Below are positions 17,269 through 26,298 of a stretch of 64,000 nt of DNA, one piece after another. The notes under the pieces were generated by a model, which worked only from the letters and a program-made list of their open reading frames with translations, made no database searches and had not been told where the DNA came from. The number at the start of each line of letters is the position of its first letter. The stretch's first letter is position 1. The position numbers and the translations under genes were made by a program. Where the stretch lies: the NCBI RefSeq assembly GCF_005473905.2, contig NZ_CP061336.1, positions 4,518,501 to 4,582,500 on the forward strand, in the 5' to 3' direction. The stretch comes from Ruminiclostridium herbifermentans (GTDB lineage Bacteria; Bacillota; Clostridia; Acetivibrionales; DSM-1351).

Positions 17269-17714
17269 TATTTTGTCTCATCGCCTGCGAACCAATTTAA
17301 TGCCTTTTCTAACCAATTTTCTTTCCTTTTCTCTTCAACAAGAGTTATTGTATACTTTTCTATTTGAGGATCATTTTTTGTGGCTGCTGTATAAGCTTTG
17401 ATTCGTAATTCATTCTTTCCCTTATATTTTAACTCAATATCTTTACTAAAAATCTTTCCAACCTTAAAAACATATTCTCCGTCTGTTGTTTGAAGAGGCT
17501 TGTATAAATCAGTTTCTCTATCCTTGTAATATATTTCTATGTAAGCTTCATCCTCAATAGCAACACCACATATAGAAAAAATTTCTTTAGTAACAATCTC
17601 ATTCCCGTCTGGTCTTGAGATATCGACTATCTTTGAAGAGGCTAGAGTAGGAACTACAAATAATGGCAACATAAATGCAATGATTATAATAAAAGTTAAT
17701 AGTTTGGATTTCAT
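17268..17714 (-). CDS. Small exported protein inside the wal operon
   Basis: Not recognised as a named family. Seen: 148 aa from ATG 17714 (GAGGTGA seven bases upstream; a longer frame from 17738 lacks a site). There is a signal peptide of about 26 residues ending near ASS, then a beta-rich module of about 90 residues (SRPDGNEIVTKEIFSICGVAIEDE, split here only for reference to residues about 30-55), of the kind seen in Ig-like or filamin-like extracellular domains. The C-terminal tail is charged, ending NWLEKALNWFAGDETK. It overlaps walH by one base, so it is likely an extracytoplasmic component acting with WalK/WalH/WalI. The gap before it carries a WalR-type box. Confidence 0.75.
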   Translation of the reverse strand: MKSKLLTFIIIIAFMLPLFVVPTLASSKIVDISRPDGNEIVTKEIFSICGVAIEDEAYIEIYYKDRETDLYKPLQTTDGEYVFKVGKIFSKDIELKYKGKNELRIKAYTAATKNDPQIEKYTITLVEEKRKENWLEKALNWFAGDETK

Positions 17715-17826
17715 GATACTCACCTCAATTCTAGACATCCTTATACAAATTTACTAAAAATTTAACCAGCTTTTACTTTCATGCTTTTAATAAAAAACAT
17801 TTTGCACCTAATATCCTAACTCTCTA

Positions 17827-17865
17827 TTTATAGTATAGTATAAATTCTGTTACAAATCCATTACA
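17827..17865 (-). promoter_or_regulatory. WalR-type box overlapping an internal wal operon promoter
   Basis: Minus strand: TGTAAT (17860-17865), 5 bp, TGTAAC (17849-17854), an exact match to the WalR consensus TGTWAH-N5-TGTWAH known from Bacillus. A promoter TTGTAA (17850-17855), 17-bp spacer, TATAAA (17827-17832) overlaps it. It sits between walK and the small exported gene, so WalR could control the walH-walI part of its own operon. Confidence 0.6.
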
Positions 17866-17882
17866 TCGTATTTAAAATAAAT

Positions 17883-19760
17883 TTACAAGTTAATAGGCAA
17901 CCTTACAGTCACTTCTGTACCTTTGCCAACCTCACTTGTAATATTTATAGTTCCCCCTTGAGCCTCTACAATTTCCTTGGCAATAGAAAGGCCTAGCCCT
18001 GTTCCTCCCAAATCTCTTGACCTAGCTTTGTCTACTCTATAAAATCTATCAAATACCAAATCCAAAGATTCCTTAGGAATACCAATTCCTGTATCAGCTA
18101 CCTTTATATAAATATCGTTTATTAGTTTTCCCACATATACCGTAATTATACCCTCGTCAGGCGTGTATTTAAGTGCATTGCTAATAATATTAACAACTAC
18201 TTGCTCTAATCTGTCCTTATCAGCATTAATGCTTGGTATGTCACCAATAACATAGCTTTCAAATTTTTGATTTTTTTGTTGTGCTTGAAGCTTCATTCTA
18301 TTTACAATGTCTTTAACCATTTCATTAATAGAAACCTTTTCTATTTTCCAGTTCATTTGCTGATTGTCCAATCTTGACAATTGAAGCAAATCTTTTACTA
18401 ATCTAGTCATTCTATCAGCTTCAGTATTTATTACACTTAAAAAATGTTCTGTTGTTTCCGGATCCTCTACTGCACCGTCTAACAAGGTTTCTGTATAACT
18501 TTTTATAGATGTTATAGGTGTTCGTAATTCATGAGAAACATTTGCAACAAATTCTCGCCTCATACTGTCTAGCTTTTGCTGTTCAGTTACATCGTGCAGT
18601 ACAACAATAACTCCTTCAGGCTTTTTATTGGTGTCAGTAAATACTGCAAAATATACTTTAACATACATATCGTTAATAATGGTGTCTGACTCTCTTACTG
18701 GTGATTCATCAAAATAGATTATATTTTCAAGCTTTATATCTAAACCTACATTCTCTGCAAACTCCCCAAAGGACTTTTCTTCAATATCCTCACCCAACAA
18801 TTTTCTAGCAGCAGGATTTACGTGAATTGCAACTCCCTTAAGATTAAATGCCAACACACCATCCGCCATATAATTCAATATTGTTGTAACCTTGTTTTTC
18901 TCGCTCGATATCTCTGAAAGTGTGTTTTTTAACTCCTGAGCCATATAGTTGAAGGTTCTTGTCAAATTTCCTATTTCATCCTCTGATTTGACCGTCAATT
19001 GCTGATCAAAATCACCCTCTGCAACCTTTTCAGCTTTGTGCATTACGTTTATAATTGGAGAAGTAATAGTTTTTGACAATAAATACCCCAGGACCAATGA
19101 CAAAAATACAGCAACAAGTGCACAATAAAAAATAAGGGTATTAAATTTTGCTAAAATCCCTTCCCAAGCTTCTTTTTGATAAGTAAAATAAAACACTATA
19201 TTCCCCTGTGAGCCTTTGGGAAACAAAATGTATTCAAAATATTGATTTTCAGAATTTGCTTTAATAAGTTCTTTATTCTGTCCTAATTCCTCAGAAAAGC
19301 TTAAATGACCATCTGCCCATATCGTTGAAAGGTTAATAGATTTTACTAGAAGTTGATTTCCGTATTCCTCTGGATAATTTGGGTATGTCTTTTCATCAGA
19401 AGAATAAATAATTGCATCAGGAAATGCAATATTTCTCCTAGATGTATCAATTATAGTAATATTGAGATACTTAGGATTTACTCCAAAAAATCTTTCATCA
19501 CTATTTACACTAAAATAGTCTAATAAAACATCATTTGTCAGTCGATCTTTATTTAAATCAGTAATACCCCTGTATTCCTTCCAGTTTTCATATCCGCTAT
19601 CTATATTTTCAGTAAAATTCTTAAAGTATATAGTTTGAAGACCGGAATTAATCCCTATATATACTACACAAACTAAAATTATACACATTGAAATAAAAAT
19701 ATATACAAGCTTCCACTGCAAACTCCGCAGCAACTTTAAAAAGTCTTTCCAAAACTTCAT
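17883..19760 (-). CDS. walK: WalK, cell-wall sensor histidine kinase
   Basis: Sensor of the essential WalRK two-component system, which matches autolysin and wall gene expression to peptidoglycan state. Seen (numbering from the chosen start): membrane segment about 17-37, extracytoplasmic sensor about 38-207, membrane segment about 208-230, HAMP 230-285, PAS about 290-395, HisKA with phospho-acceptor His410 in NVSHELRTP, then HATPase with N, G1 (VADTGIGIP) and G2 (GGTGLGLSI) boxes. The architecture matches WalK. Start: ATG at 19760 has AGAGGAG with a good spacing; the frame extends to 19820 without support. It follows walR by 75 bp and is co-transcribed. Confidence 0.95.
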   Translation of the reverse strand: MKFWKDFLKLLRSLQWKLVYIFISMCIILVCVVYIGINSGLQTIYFKNFTENIDSGYENWKEYRGITDLNKDRLTNDVLLDYFSVNSDERFFGVNPKYLNITIIDTSRRNIAFPDAIIYSSDEKTYPNYPEEYGNQLLVKSINLSTIWADGHLSFSEELGQNKELIKANSENQYFEYILFPKGSQGNIVFYFTYQKEAWEGILAKFNTLIFYCALVAVFLSLVLGYLLSKTITSPIINVMHKAEKVAEGDFDQQLTVKSEDEIGNLTRTFNYMAQELKNTLSEISSEKNKVTTILNYMADGVLAFNLKGVAIHVNPAARKLLGEDIEEKSFGEFAENVGLDIKLENIIYFDESPVRESDTIINDMYVKVYFAVFTDTNKKPEGVIVVLHDVTEQQKLDSMRREFVANVSHELRTPITSIKSYTETLLDGAVEDPETTEHFLSVINTEADRMTRLVKDLLQLSRLDNQQMNWKIEKVSINEMVKDIVNRMKLQAQQKNQKFESYVIGDIPSINADKDRLEQVVVNIISNALKYTPDEGIITVYVGKLINDIYIKVADTGIGIPKESLDLVFDRFYRVDKARSRDLGGTGLGLSIAKEIVEAQGGTINITSEVGKGTEVTVRLPINL

Positions 19761-19835
19761 TTTAGCTCCTCTTTTATTTTTGAACATGCAAAAAGCTCTA
19801 TGATTAAATATGGCAATCATAGAACCTTGTCTATG

Positions 19836-20528
19836 TTAGAAATTAAAATAATATCCTACTCCACGCTTTGTAATGATATATTGAGGATTTGCAGGGTCTA
19901 CCTCAAGCTTCTCTCTAACTCTTCTAACTGTAACATCTACAGTTCTAACATCTCCGTAATATTCATAACCCCATACCTTTTCAAGAAGCGTCTCTCGCGA
20001 GAAAATTGTCCCCTTCTGAGAAGCTAAAAATTTAACAAGTTCGAATTCACGAAGTGTAAGTTCTACAACCTTGTCTCCCCGTCTTACCTCATATCTATCA
20101 ATATCCACGGTCAAATCACCATATTTGTAAACATGGGTTTTATCATCATTTAGCTGTTCTCCAGGCGTAGTTCTTCTTAAATTAGCCTTAACGCGAGCCA
20201 TAAGTTCTCTTGGACTAAAAGGCTTTGTTATATAATCGTCTGCACCTAACTCAAGCCCTAACACCTTGTCAACCTCTTCCTCCTTAGCTGTAAGCATTAA
20301 AATTGGTGTTGACAATGTTTGTCTTAGTTTTCTGCATACCGTAAAGCCATCCATTTTTGGTAACATTATATCTAGTAAAATTAAATCTGGGTTTTGTGAT
20401 AACGCTAAATTAATTGCCTCTTCACCATCATAGGCTTCAATAGTCTCATAGCCCTCTTTTCTTAAATTAAACTTTAAAATGTCGGCAATATTTTTTTCAT
20501 CATCTACAATTAATATTTTTTTATTCAA
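19836..20528 (-). CDS. walR: WalR, OmpR-family response regulator
   Basis: DNA-binding partner of WalK, recognising TGTWAH-N5-TGTWAH. Seen: 230 aa; receiver domain 1-120 with acidic pocket D9-D10, phospho-acceptor D53 in LLDIMLPKMDG, conserved Thr in MLTAKEE and Lys in YITKPFSP; a winged-helix output domain about 130-230 with the recognition helix region DVRTVDVTVRRVREKLE and C-terminal KRGVGYYF. The start is TTG with AGGGGTG five bases upstream. First gene of the wal operon. The linker EQLNDDKTHVYKYGD is longer than in Bacillus. Confidence 0.95.
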   Translation of the reverse strand: MNKKILIVDDEKNIADILKFNLRKEGYETIEAYDGEEAINLALSQNPDLILLDIMLPKMDGFTVCRKLRQTLSTPILMLTAKEEEVDKVLGLELGADDYITKPFSPRELMARVKANLRRTTPGEQLNDDKTHVYKYGDLTVDIDRYEVRRGDKVVELTLREFELVKFLASQKGTIFSRETLLEKVWGYEYYGDVRTVDVTVRRVREKLEVDPANPQYIITKRGVGYYFNF

Positions 20529-20600
20529 TATAGCACCCCTAACAAAAAATTTTATACCAAAAACATCATATTATAGGTATATTTTCACAATACAATATAA

Positions 20601-20629
20601 ATTATACCATTATTTTATTAAAATGGAAA
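20601..20629 (-). promoter_or_regulatory. Putative walR promoter
   Basis: Minus strand TTTCCA (20624-20629), 17-bp spacer, TATAAT (20601-20606). The -35 is weak. The leader would be about 65 nt. Confidence 0.4.
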
Positions 20630-21063
20630 ATTAATATTTTTAGTGCATAAAATATTTTAACCTGGCAAGAAAAATTCCACACCTTAATAAGTGGTAAATA
20701 TCAATTTGCTTTTAATACCACTAGGATATCTCCTGCCCCGTTTATACGCCGTTAATGTAATAAAACTTTTCTAAATTCTAAATGAAAAAATTATATTACA
20801 AAATTATGAGTTATAATATTAGACGTCAAGTTTCATAAAATGTTGCAAATTTATTAATAATATTTAATAAATTTTTAATATCAATTACTCAACTCTCCAT
20901 TGTCAATTACACAAAAAATCTAACCAAGAAAGTTGAGTCAATTGTTTTTATCTTAACAAAAATCTAAAATAATTATGCTATTTTACCCTTATTTTTATAT
21001 CAAACCACTGATAATCCTACTGAACCATTTACTTTTATGCAAAAGTTGATATAAACTCCAATC
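20630..21063. other. Intergenic gap between wal operon and WbpM-like gene
   Basis: No gene seen. It contains an imperfect inverted repeat, CAATTACTCAACT at 20882-20894 and AGTTGAGTCAATTG at 20931-20944, separated by 36 bp and without a T run on the minus strand. It could be the end of the upstream transcript or an operator; not resolved. Confidence 0.35.
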
Positions 21064-22902
21064 TTAAGAACTCTGCTTATAGTTAGGCACAATAACCTTC
21101 ATATAATCAATAACCTCATCCGCATTCTTTATCATAATTTCCTTCAGACATTCAATTTCACGCATTAAAATAGCCATGTCACTATGCAAAGGCTGTGCTA
21201 CATAAATCTTGTCATTTTTGGTAGCTTGTACACCTTCCTCAGCAAGAAGCAACTCTTCGTACAATTTCTCACCAGGTCTTAGCCCAGTAAACTCAATCTT
21301 AATATCAACGTCCGGTTCAAAACCTGATAGCTTTATAAGATTTCTAGCCAAGTCATATATCTTGACAGGCTCACCCATATCCAGTACAAATATTTCTCCC
21401 CCCTCAGCCATTGCACCAGCCTGTAAAACAAGCTGTACTGCCTCAGGTATGGTCATAAAATACCTTATAATATCAGGGTGAGTTACTGTAACAGGTCCAC
21501 CTTGTTCTATTTGTTTTTTGAATAATGGTATAACACTTCCATTACTTCCTAATACATTTCCAAACCTAACAGCCACAAACTCTGTTTTACTTTGTTTTGC
21601 AAATGCTTGAATAATCATCTCAGCTACTCTTTTTGTAGCGCCCATGATATTTGTAGGGTTTACCGCCTTGTCAGTAGATATCATAACAAAACGCTTGGAT
21701 TTGTATTTATCAGCACATTCAACAACATTTAGAGTCCCAAAAACATTATTCTTTATAGCCTCAGTAGGATTGGCTTCCATCAAAGGCACATGCTTGTGGG
21801 CTGCTGCATGGAATACTATATCAGGTCTATAAGTTCTGAAAATGCTCTCAAGCCTGCCTTTTTCTCTGACATTAGCAATAATTGTATTGAGTTTTAGATT
21901 TGGGTAATTAGCTAATAATTCGTTTTGAATATCATACGCATTATTTTCATAGTTATCCAATATTATTAATCTACTAGGTGAAAATGTGGCAATCTGTCTG
22001 CATAACTCAGAACCAATTGACCCCCCTCCACCAGTAACCAAAACAACATTATCTTTGATAAGACCACCTATCTCGTTATTGTCAAGCTTTATAGCATCCC
22101 TGCCTAGCAAGTCCTCAATATTGACGTCACGAATCTTTTGTACAGACACAGTTTCATCTATAAGCTGTGAAAGTGATGGTAATATTTTTACCTTACATTT
22201 TGTCTTTGAACAAATGGTATATATCTCATTTATTGTTTTTGGTGATGCAGATGGCATGGTGATTACAATTTCATCAATCATTTTATCTTCTGCAACTCTT
22301 ACTATATCATCTCTTGTCCCTAAAACAGGAACTCCGCTGAGTTTTTTATTCTGCTTTCCTAAATTATCATCAATTATAGCTACTGGTGTACTCTTAAGTT
22401 CAGGATGCATATTATACTCATTAATCAGTGCTGCTCCTGCATCTCCAGCACCAATAAGCATTACCCTCTTAGTGCTCTTCACAAGAAGGATATCTCCTCT
22501 AAAATAACGTCTAAACAGACGATAGCCCAACCTAATAGCACTAATAAAGAAACAATCTATAAAAAATGTAATAATAAATATACTTCTTGGTATAGGTGTC
22601 CTTGTAAGAAATACATAGCCCATCATAAAGCTGTTACTTACCAGCGAAGCTAAAATAATTCTTGACAGTTCATATACACCAGCATATTTCCAAAGGCTAT
22701 TATATAACTTAAATGCAATAAAAGTACCTATCTTTACTACAGATACTATTAATACAAGTTTCGGAATCTCATTTACAAAGATTTCATAGTTAGGATTAGT
22801 AAAAATATAATCAAGTCTCAAAAAATAAGCTAATATAAGTGATGCATTTATAATAAGAATATCGGAGAATAATAAAGAAAGAGCTTTTATTTTATATTTC
22901 AT
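21064..22902 (-). CDS. WbpM/CapD-type UDP-sugar 4,6-dehydratase, membrane-bound
   Basis: Converts UDP-GlcNAc to a UDP-4-keto-6-deoxy sugar, a precursor of amino- or deoxy-sugars in surface glycans. Seen: 612 aa; four membrane segments in the first 125 residues; a first Rossmann motif GAGDAG at 151-156; a catalytic SDR domain with TGGGGSIG at 290-297; and the active-site stretch DKAVNPTNIMGATKR, in which Met420 replaces the usual Tyr, as is normal for WbpM/PglF enzymes (D411, K412 and K424 present). The start has GGAGGG 12 bases upstream. It lies behind a strong terminator and has its own promoter, so it is expressed apart from the main cluster. Confidence 0.93.
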   Translation of the reverse strand: MKYKIKALSLLFSDILIINASLILAYFLRLDYIFTNPNYEIFVNEIPKLVLIVSVVKIGTFIAFKLYNSLWKYAGVYELSRIILASLVSNSFMMGYVFLTRTPIPRSIFIITFFIDCFFISAIRLGYRLFRRYFRGDILLVKSTKRVMLIGAGDAGAALINEYNMHPELKSTPVAIIDDNLGKQNKKLSGVPVLGTRDDIVRVAEDKMIDEIVITMPSASPKTINEIYTICSKTKCKVKILPSLSQLIDETVSVQKIRDVNIEDLLGRDAIKLDNNEIGGLIKDNVVLVTGGGGSIGSELCRQIATFSPSRLIILDNYENNAYDIQNELLANYPNLKLNTIIANVREKGRLESIFRTYRPDIVFHAAAHKHVPLMEANPTEAIKNNVFGTLNVVECADKYKSKRFVMISTDKAVNPTNIMGATKRVAEMIIQAFAKQSKTEFVAVRFGNVLGSNGSVIPLFKKQIEQGGPVTVTHPDIIRYFMTIPEAVQLVLQAGAMAEGGEIFVLDMGEPVKIYDLARNLIKLSGFEPDVDIKIEFTGLRPGEKLYEELLLAEEGVQATKNDKIYVAQPLHSDMAILMREIECLKEIMIKNADEVIDYMKVIVPNYKQSS

Positions 22903-22948
22903 ACTGTGATTATTCCCTCCTTTATTTAAACCTTAATCAGCCTATATT

Positions 22949-22977
22949 ATTATATCAGCAAATTATACATTAGTGAA
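22949..22977 (-). promoter_or_regulatory. Promoter of WbpM-like gene (extended -10)
   Basis: Minus strand TTCACT (22972-22977), 17-bp spacer, TGATATAAT (core 22949-22954). It lies directly after the terminator of the upstream operon. Confidence 0.65.
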
Positions 22978-22983
22978 CCCTCC

Positions 22984-23019
22984 AAAAAAAGGCTTGAGTT
23001 ACAAAAAAACTCAAGCCTA
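22984..23019 (-). terminator. Terminator of the main exopolysaccharide operon
   Basis: Perfect 11-bp stem AGGCTTGAGTT / AACTCAAGCCT with an 8-nt loop, followed on the minus strand by seven T. It ends the transcript after the Wzz-like gene. Confidence 0.88.
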
Positions 23020-23103
23020 TAAATATAGTTTCACTTTTATGATATATCATAGTAATTATTTTACCATCCTAAAATATGATAATCTATACACTTTAATAAT
23101 AAA

Positions 23104-24117
23104 TTAACCTTTTTTTGCCCAATACTCATTAATCATAACTATTGCAACAGCCAGCAAACCACCAAGAACTAAACCGATTAAAACACTAAGCGGATTATTG
23201 GGACTAGTTTTATTAATTGGAGCAACAGGAGTTGACAATAAGTGGATACTTGATTTAGCAATACTTATTATACTACTCTGCCCATCAGAAATTCCTGTTT
23301 CATAATACTTCTCAATAATCTTCTTTTCCACGTCCAGTTCTACTAAGTTCTGTTTCAAAACTCTTATGTTATCTTCAGTTGATATTAAAAGTTGTCTATT
23401 TTCCACTATTCTCTCTTGTAGCTTTGAATATGCAGGATTAATTATATTCTCTATAACAATATTATTTCCTGTGCTGCTCAAGCTACTTTGATTAATTGTT
23501 TCAGGAGTTTTTGCAAGCAACTCTTCATTTTTCTTTAAAATTTGCTTAGTGCTTTCTAATAAAGTCTCCTGTCCTTTCAAATTAGCAGTAAAGGTATCAT
23601 AGTAATAGTTTATAGCCCTGTCTCTAGTCAGCATATCAACATATTCTACATAGTTATTATATAATGATTTAGCAAATTTTAATGAGTCTTCAGGAGTTTT
23701 TTCAGATACTTTTACATCAAAGACATTTTGTGCAGCGTTCTTAGCATCTACATTTACAAGAGATACTTTTCCCTTTAATTCAGAAATAGTCATATCTACT
23801 CCGCGCTCATAACCCAAATCTTTCATGGTATTTAAAATAACATCATTACTTGTAATCAGCCTCATATATTGCTCATTAGTTGAAGTTGGTAATTTGTATT
23901 CACCATACTTTGTAATGTATGTCTCAGGTATATTAACATCAATCTTTAAATCAGTATTATATACAGGAGTAATTACAAATACACTAATTAAGCCAGCTAT
24001 AACAGCCCAAAATAGTGAAAAACCAATTATCATAACTTTCTTTTTCCATATTACTTCAATTAGTTCTCTTAGATCAATTTCGCCTTGAATATATTGTTCT
24101 TGATAATTATCGTTCAT
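23104..24117 (-). CDS. Wzz/CapA-type polysaccharide chain-length regulator
   Basis: Polysaccharide co-polymerase that sets glycan chain length or couples polymerisation to export at the membrane. Seen (from ATG 24117, 337 aa): EIDLRELIEVIWKKK, typical of the Wzz N-terminus; membrane segment about 30-50; a long extracytoplasmic part with coiled-coil stretches about 150-265; a second membrane segment near 305-327 preceded by a P-rich NKTSPNNP motif. There is no C-terminal tyrosine-kinase domain and no kinase gene nearby. Start: an upstream GTG at 24144 has no ribosome site; that for 24117 is weak too. It is the last gene of the operon. Confidence 0.88.
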   Translation of the reverse strand: MNDNYQEQYIQGEIDLRELIEVIWKKKVMIIGFSLFWAVIAGLISVFVITPVYNTDLKIDVNIPETYITKYGEYKLPTSTNEQYMRLITSNDVILNTMKDLGYERGVDMTISELKGKVSLVNVDAKNAAQNVFDVKVSEKTPEDSLKFAKSLYNNYVEYVDMLTRDRAINYYYDTFTANLKGQETLLESTKQILKKNEELLAKTPETINQSSLSSTGNNIVIENIINPAYSKLQERIVENRQLLISTEDNIRVLKQNLVELDVEKKIIEKYYETGISDGQSSIISIAKSSIHLLSTPVAPINKTSPNNPLSVLIGLVLGGLLAVAIVMINEYWAKKG

Positions 24118-24282
24118 ATTATGTCCATTTTTAACACTTTGCACAAAGTGTAATTATATACATATAATGGACTAGCACCTCCTCTAATGTATTTATTGCT
24201 TTGTAATGCCAAAATTTATAATAGTAAATTACATTCTTTACCTTTATATTTCTTAACATTATATCAATTAAAGATTATATTA

Positions 24283-26292
24283 TCAATGTAATTGCATTGC
24301 TCTGTCATTTAAAAATTCAATCTGTGTATAGAACTTATTAACATCTGGGAGTCTATTATAAATTTCGCACCAGATTATCTGTGTCTTTTTCCATTGCCCA
24401 TAATTGTCAGAATATAGTCCTTCAGAACAATGAAGTACATCAGGTGCTTTTAACACTATACTTATTCCGTCGTTCTCCATTTTTGCTGTATTTCCTATAA
24501 TCTCAACTGAGACATCAGGATGAAGAACATATCTGCAAATACATTTCTGAGTAAATGCACTAGAAATACAATCCTCAATTGTTATACAACTGTCTTTATC
24601 AATTAAAATCTTTCTTATTTGAATGCACTCAACATTGTCATGAAATACTGATATTTTTGCATTCAACTCAGCCTTATCAAAATTGCCATTAACAAAAATC
24701 TCATTAGTAGTACTAGAATTTTTTATTTTTGAAAAGGGACTATGGCTTATATTCTGCTCAAAATTTCCTATCTGAATAGTAGAATGTTGCTTAATTGATA
24801 AAAATGCTTTACGAATATCTGGATAAGACGTATAGCATCCACTTCCTGGATCAACAATAAAGTTCTTGCCTTTGTACATCAATTCAAATGACAACTTGTC
24901 ATTGTGAACATGACCTCCCATATCAAAACGATGTGCATCACCCGCAGTTAATATGCAATAAATATTTCCTGCTTTATATAGAGCATGTCTACTTTCAGGA
25001 AAAACTCTCAATGTCTCCCCGCATTTTATAGCGCCTTCTTCATCTCTTTTTACAAAGCATAAAACTTCTTTACATAGCGGTTGATAAAATATTTTCCCAA
25101 TAAAAGCTGATGCCAAAGACACCATAAATGCATTGCTGTTATTCTTTTCTTTAAATAACTGAAAAATACGCCCCCCGTCATTATCTCCTATTTGTGGGAA
25201 ACTACCGTCAGTTTTTGAAATTGCTGACGCATAATCAGCTATAGCTTCAATTCGAGAAAAATACATTTTAGAAACTTGAGTGTGAGTATTCTTCATAACT
25301 ATAGCTGCTAAAGAAAACATTTCTCCAACTAAACGCTGGTATGCCGTTGAGCCTTCAAACCCACCACCATCAGACAGTATCTGCTTTTCTATTTCTATTT
25401 CAAAGGACTGCCTAGCATATTCATAGACAAAGTTTGCATTTGGAAGAAATGTAAAAGTTGATGACACAGCCAGTAGCCCTAAAAGCCCACCCAAATAGTG
25501 GTTTGAAGTTCTCCCAGCTACATTTTCTTCGTTCCTGAGAATAAAGTTCATATGTTGATATACTGATGCAACTATTTTCTCTATGAAGCAATCATCTATT
25601 CCTTCGTAATTTGAAATTAATTGAAACGCTAGAATCATATTTGAGACCCTAATACCAGCTTCCATTGCAATATTCCAATTAGGTCCTTCCTCTAGCCCAT
25701 TACAATTAATCCAATCCTCTATAACACTAATTACAATCTTTGCTGCTTTCTCGTCACCAGTAAGCCTCCAAAAAAGCGCTGGTGCAAAAAGATACTGCAT
25801 CCTTGATAATTCCCAGACATTCTTAATATCAACACCTGGTACATTATTTTTTGCTCTCACTAAAGAGTAGTGTGATAAAACATAGCTATAATCAGCTATT
25901 ATATCATCATGCCATCTGTAATGCTCTGTATTTTTATTATAAACGCAATCGAATTCTCTTCCAAGAACCAGAAACTTTTTATTACAAACATTGTTTGCAG
26001 TCATTTCAAGTTTGGACATAAAATCCTTATCGGCTTTTAATTTTTTAGCGCTGCTTTCAAAATCTTCACATAAAAAAGAGCATTGCATATGATTTGTAAC
26101 ATATTTATATGTCAATGAACCAGAATTACGTTTCAAATACTTTTGCAAACGAGATATATCTATATCTAGCGGGTCTATGCCAAATTTCTTTTTAGTATTA
26201 TAAGATACCTTATTCACATATCTTCTAGAATACTTTTTTAAATAAGGTATCCAGAGTTCTTTTCTTTTTAATATTTGTAATACATCTAACAA
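24283..26292 (-). CDS. Heparinase II/III family protein (first of two)
   Basis: Likely polysaccharide lyase or relative acting on the glycan made by this cluster. Seen: 669 aa; an all-helical toroid-like N-terminal half (about 50-400) with GRTSNHYLGGLLGL; then the beta-sandwich heparinase II/III domain from about 420, with GGHVHNDKLSFEL and VDPGSGCYTS, motifs shared by this family. There is no obvious signal peptide, so it may act in the cytoplasm or leave by another route. The start is TTG with GGAG nine bases upstream. It follows the bi-domain oxidoreductase by 6 bp; this pairing recurs in surface polysaccharide loci of many bacteria, but the joint reaction is not established. Confidence 0.88.
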   Translation of the reverse strand: MLDVLQILKRKELWIPYLKKYSRRYVNKVSYNTKKKFGIDPLDIDISRLQKYLKRNSGSLTYKYVTNHMQCSFLCEDFESSAKKLKADKDFMSKLEMTANNVCNKKFLVLGREFDCVYNKNTEHYRWHDDIIADYSYVLSHYSLVRAKNNVPGVDIKNVWELSRMQYLFAPALFWRLTGDEKAAKIVISVIEDWINCNGLEEGPNWNIAMEAGIRVSNMILAFQLISNYEGIDDCFIEKIVASVYQHMNFILRNEENVAGRTSNHYLGGLLGLLAVSSTFTFLPNANFVYEYARQSFEIEIEKQILSDGGGFEGSTAYQRLVGEMFSLAAIVMKNTHTQVSKMYFSRIEAIADYASAISKTDGSFPQIGDNDGGRIFQLFKEKNNSNAFMVSLASAFIGKIFYQPLCKEVLCFVKRDEEGAIKCGETLRVFPESRHALYKAGNIYCILTAGDAHRFDMGGHVHNDKLSFELMYKGKNFIVDPGSGCYTSYPDIRKAFLSIKQHSTIQIGNFEQNISHSPFSKIKNSSTTNEIFVNGNFDKAELNAKISVFHDNVECIQIRKILIDKDSCITIEDCISSAFTQKCICRYVLHPDVSVEIIGNTAKMENDGISIVLKAPDVLHCSEGLYSDNYGQWKKTQIIWCEIYNRLPDVNKFYTQIEFLNDRAMQLH

Positions 26293-26298
26293 GCGTTA

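Noticed and set aside
21064-22902. Inactive dehydratase because the SDR tyrosine is missing
   Set aside because: Met in place of Tyr is normal for the WbpM/PglF subfamily, so activity is expected.
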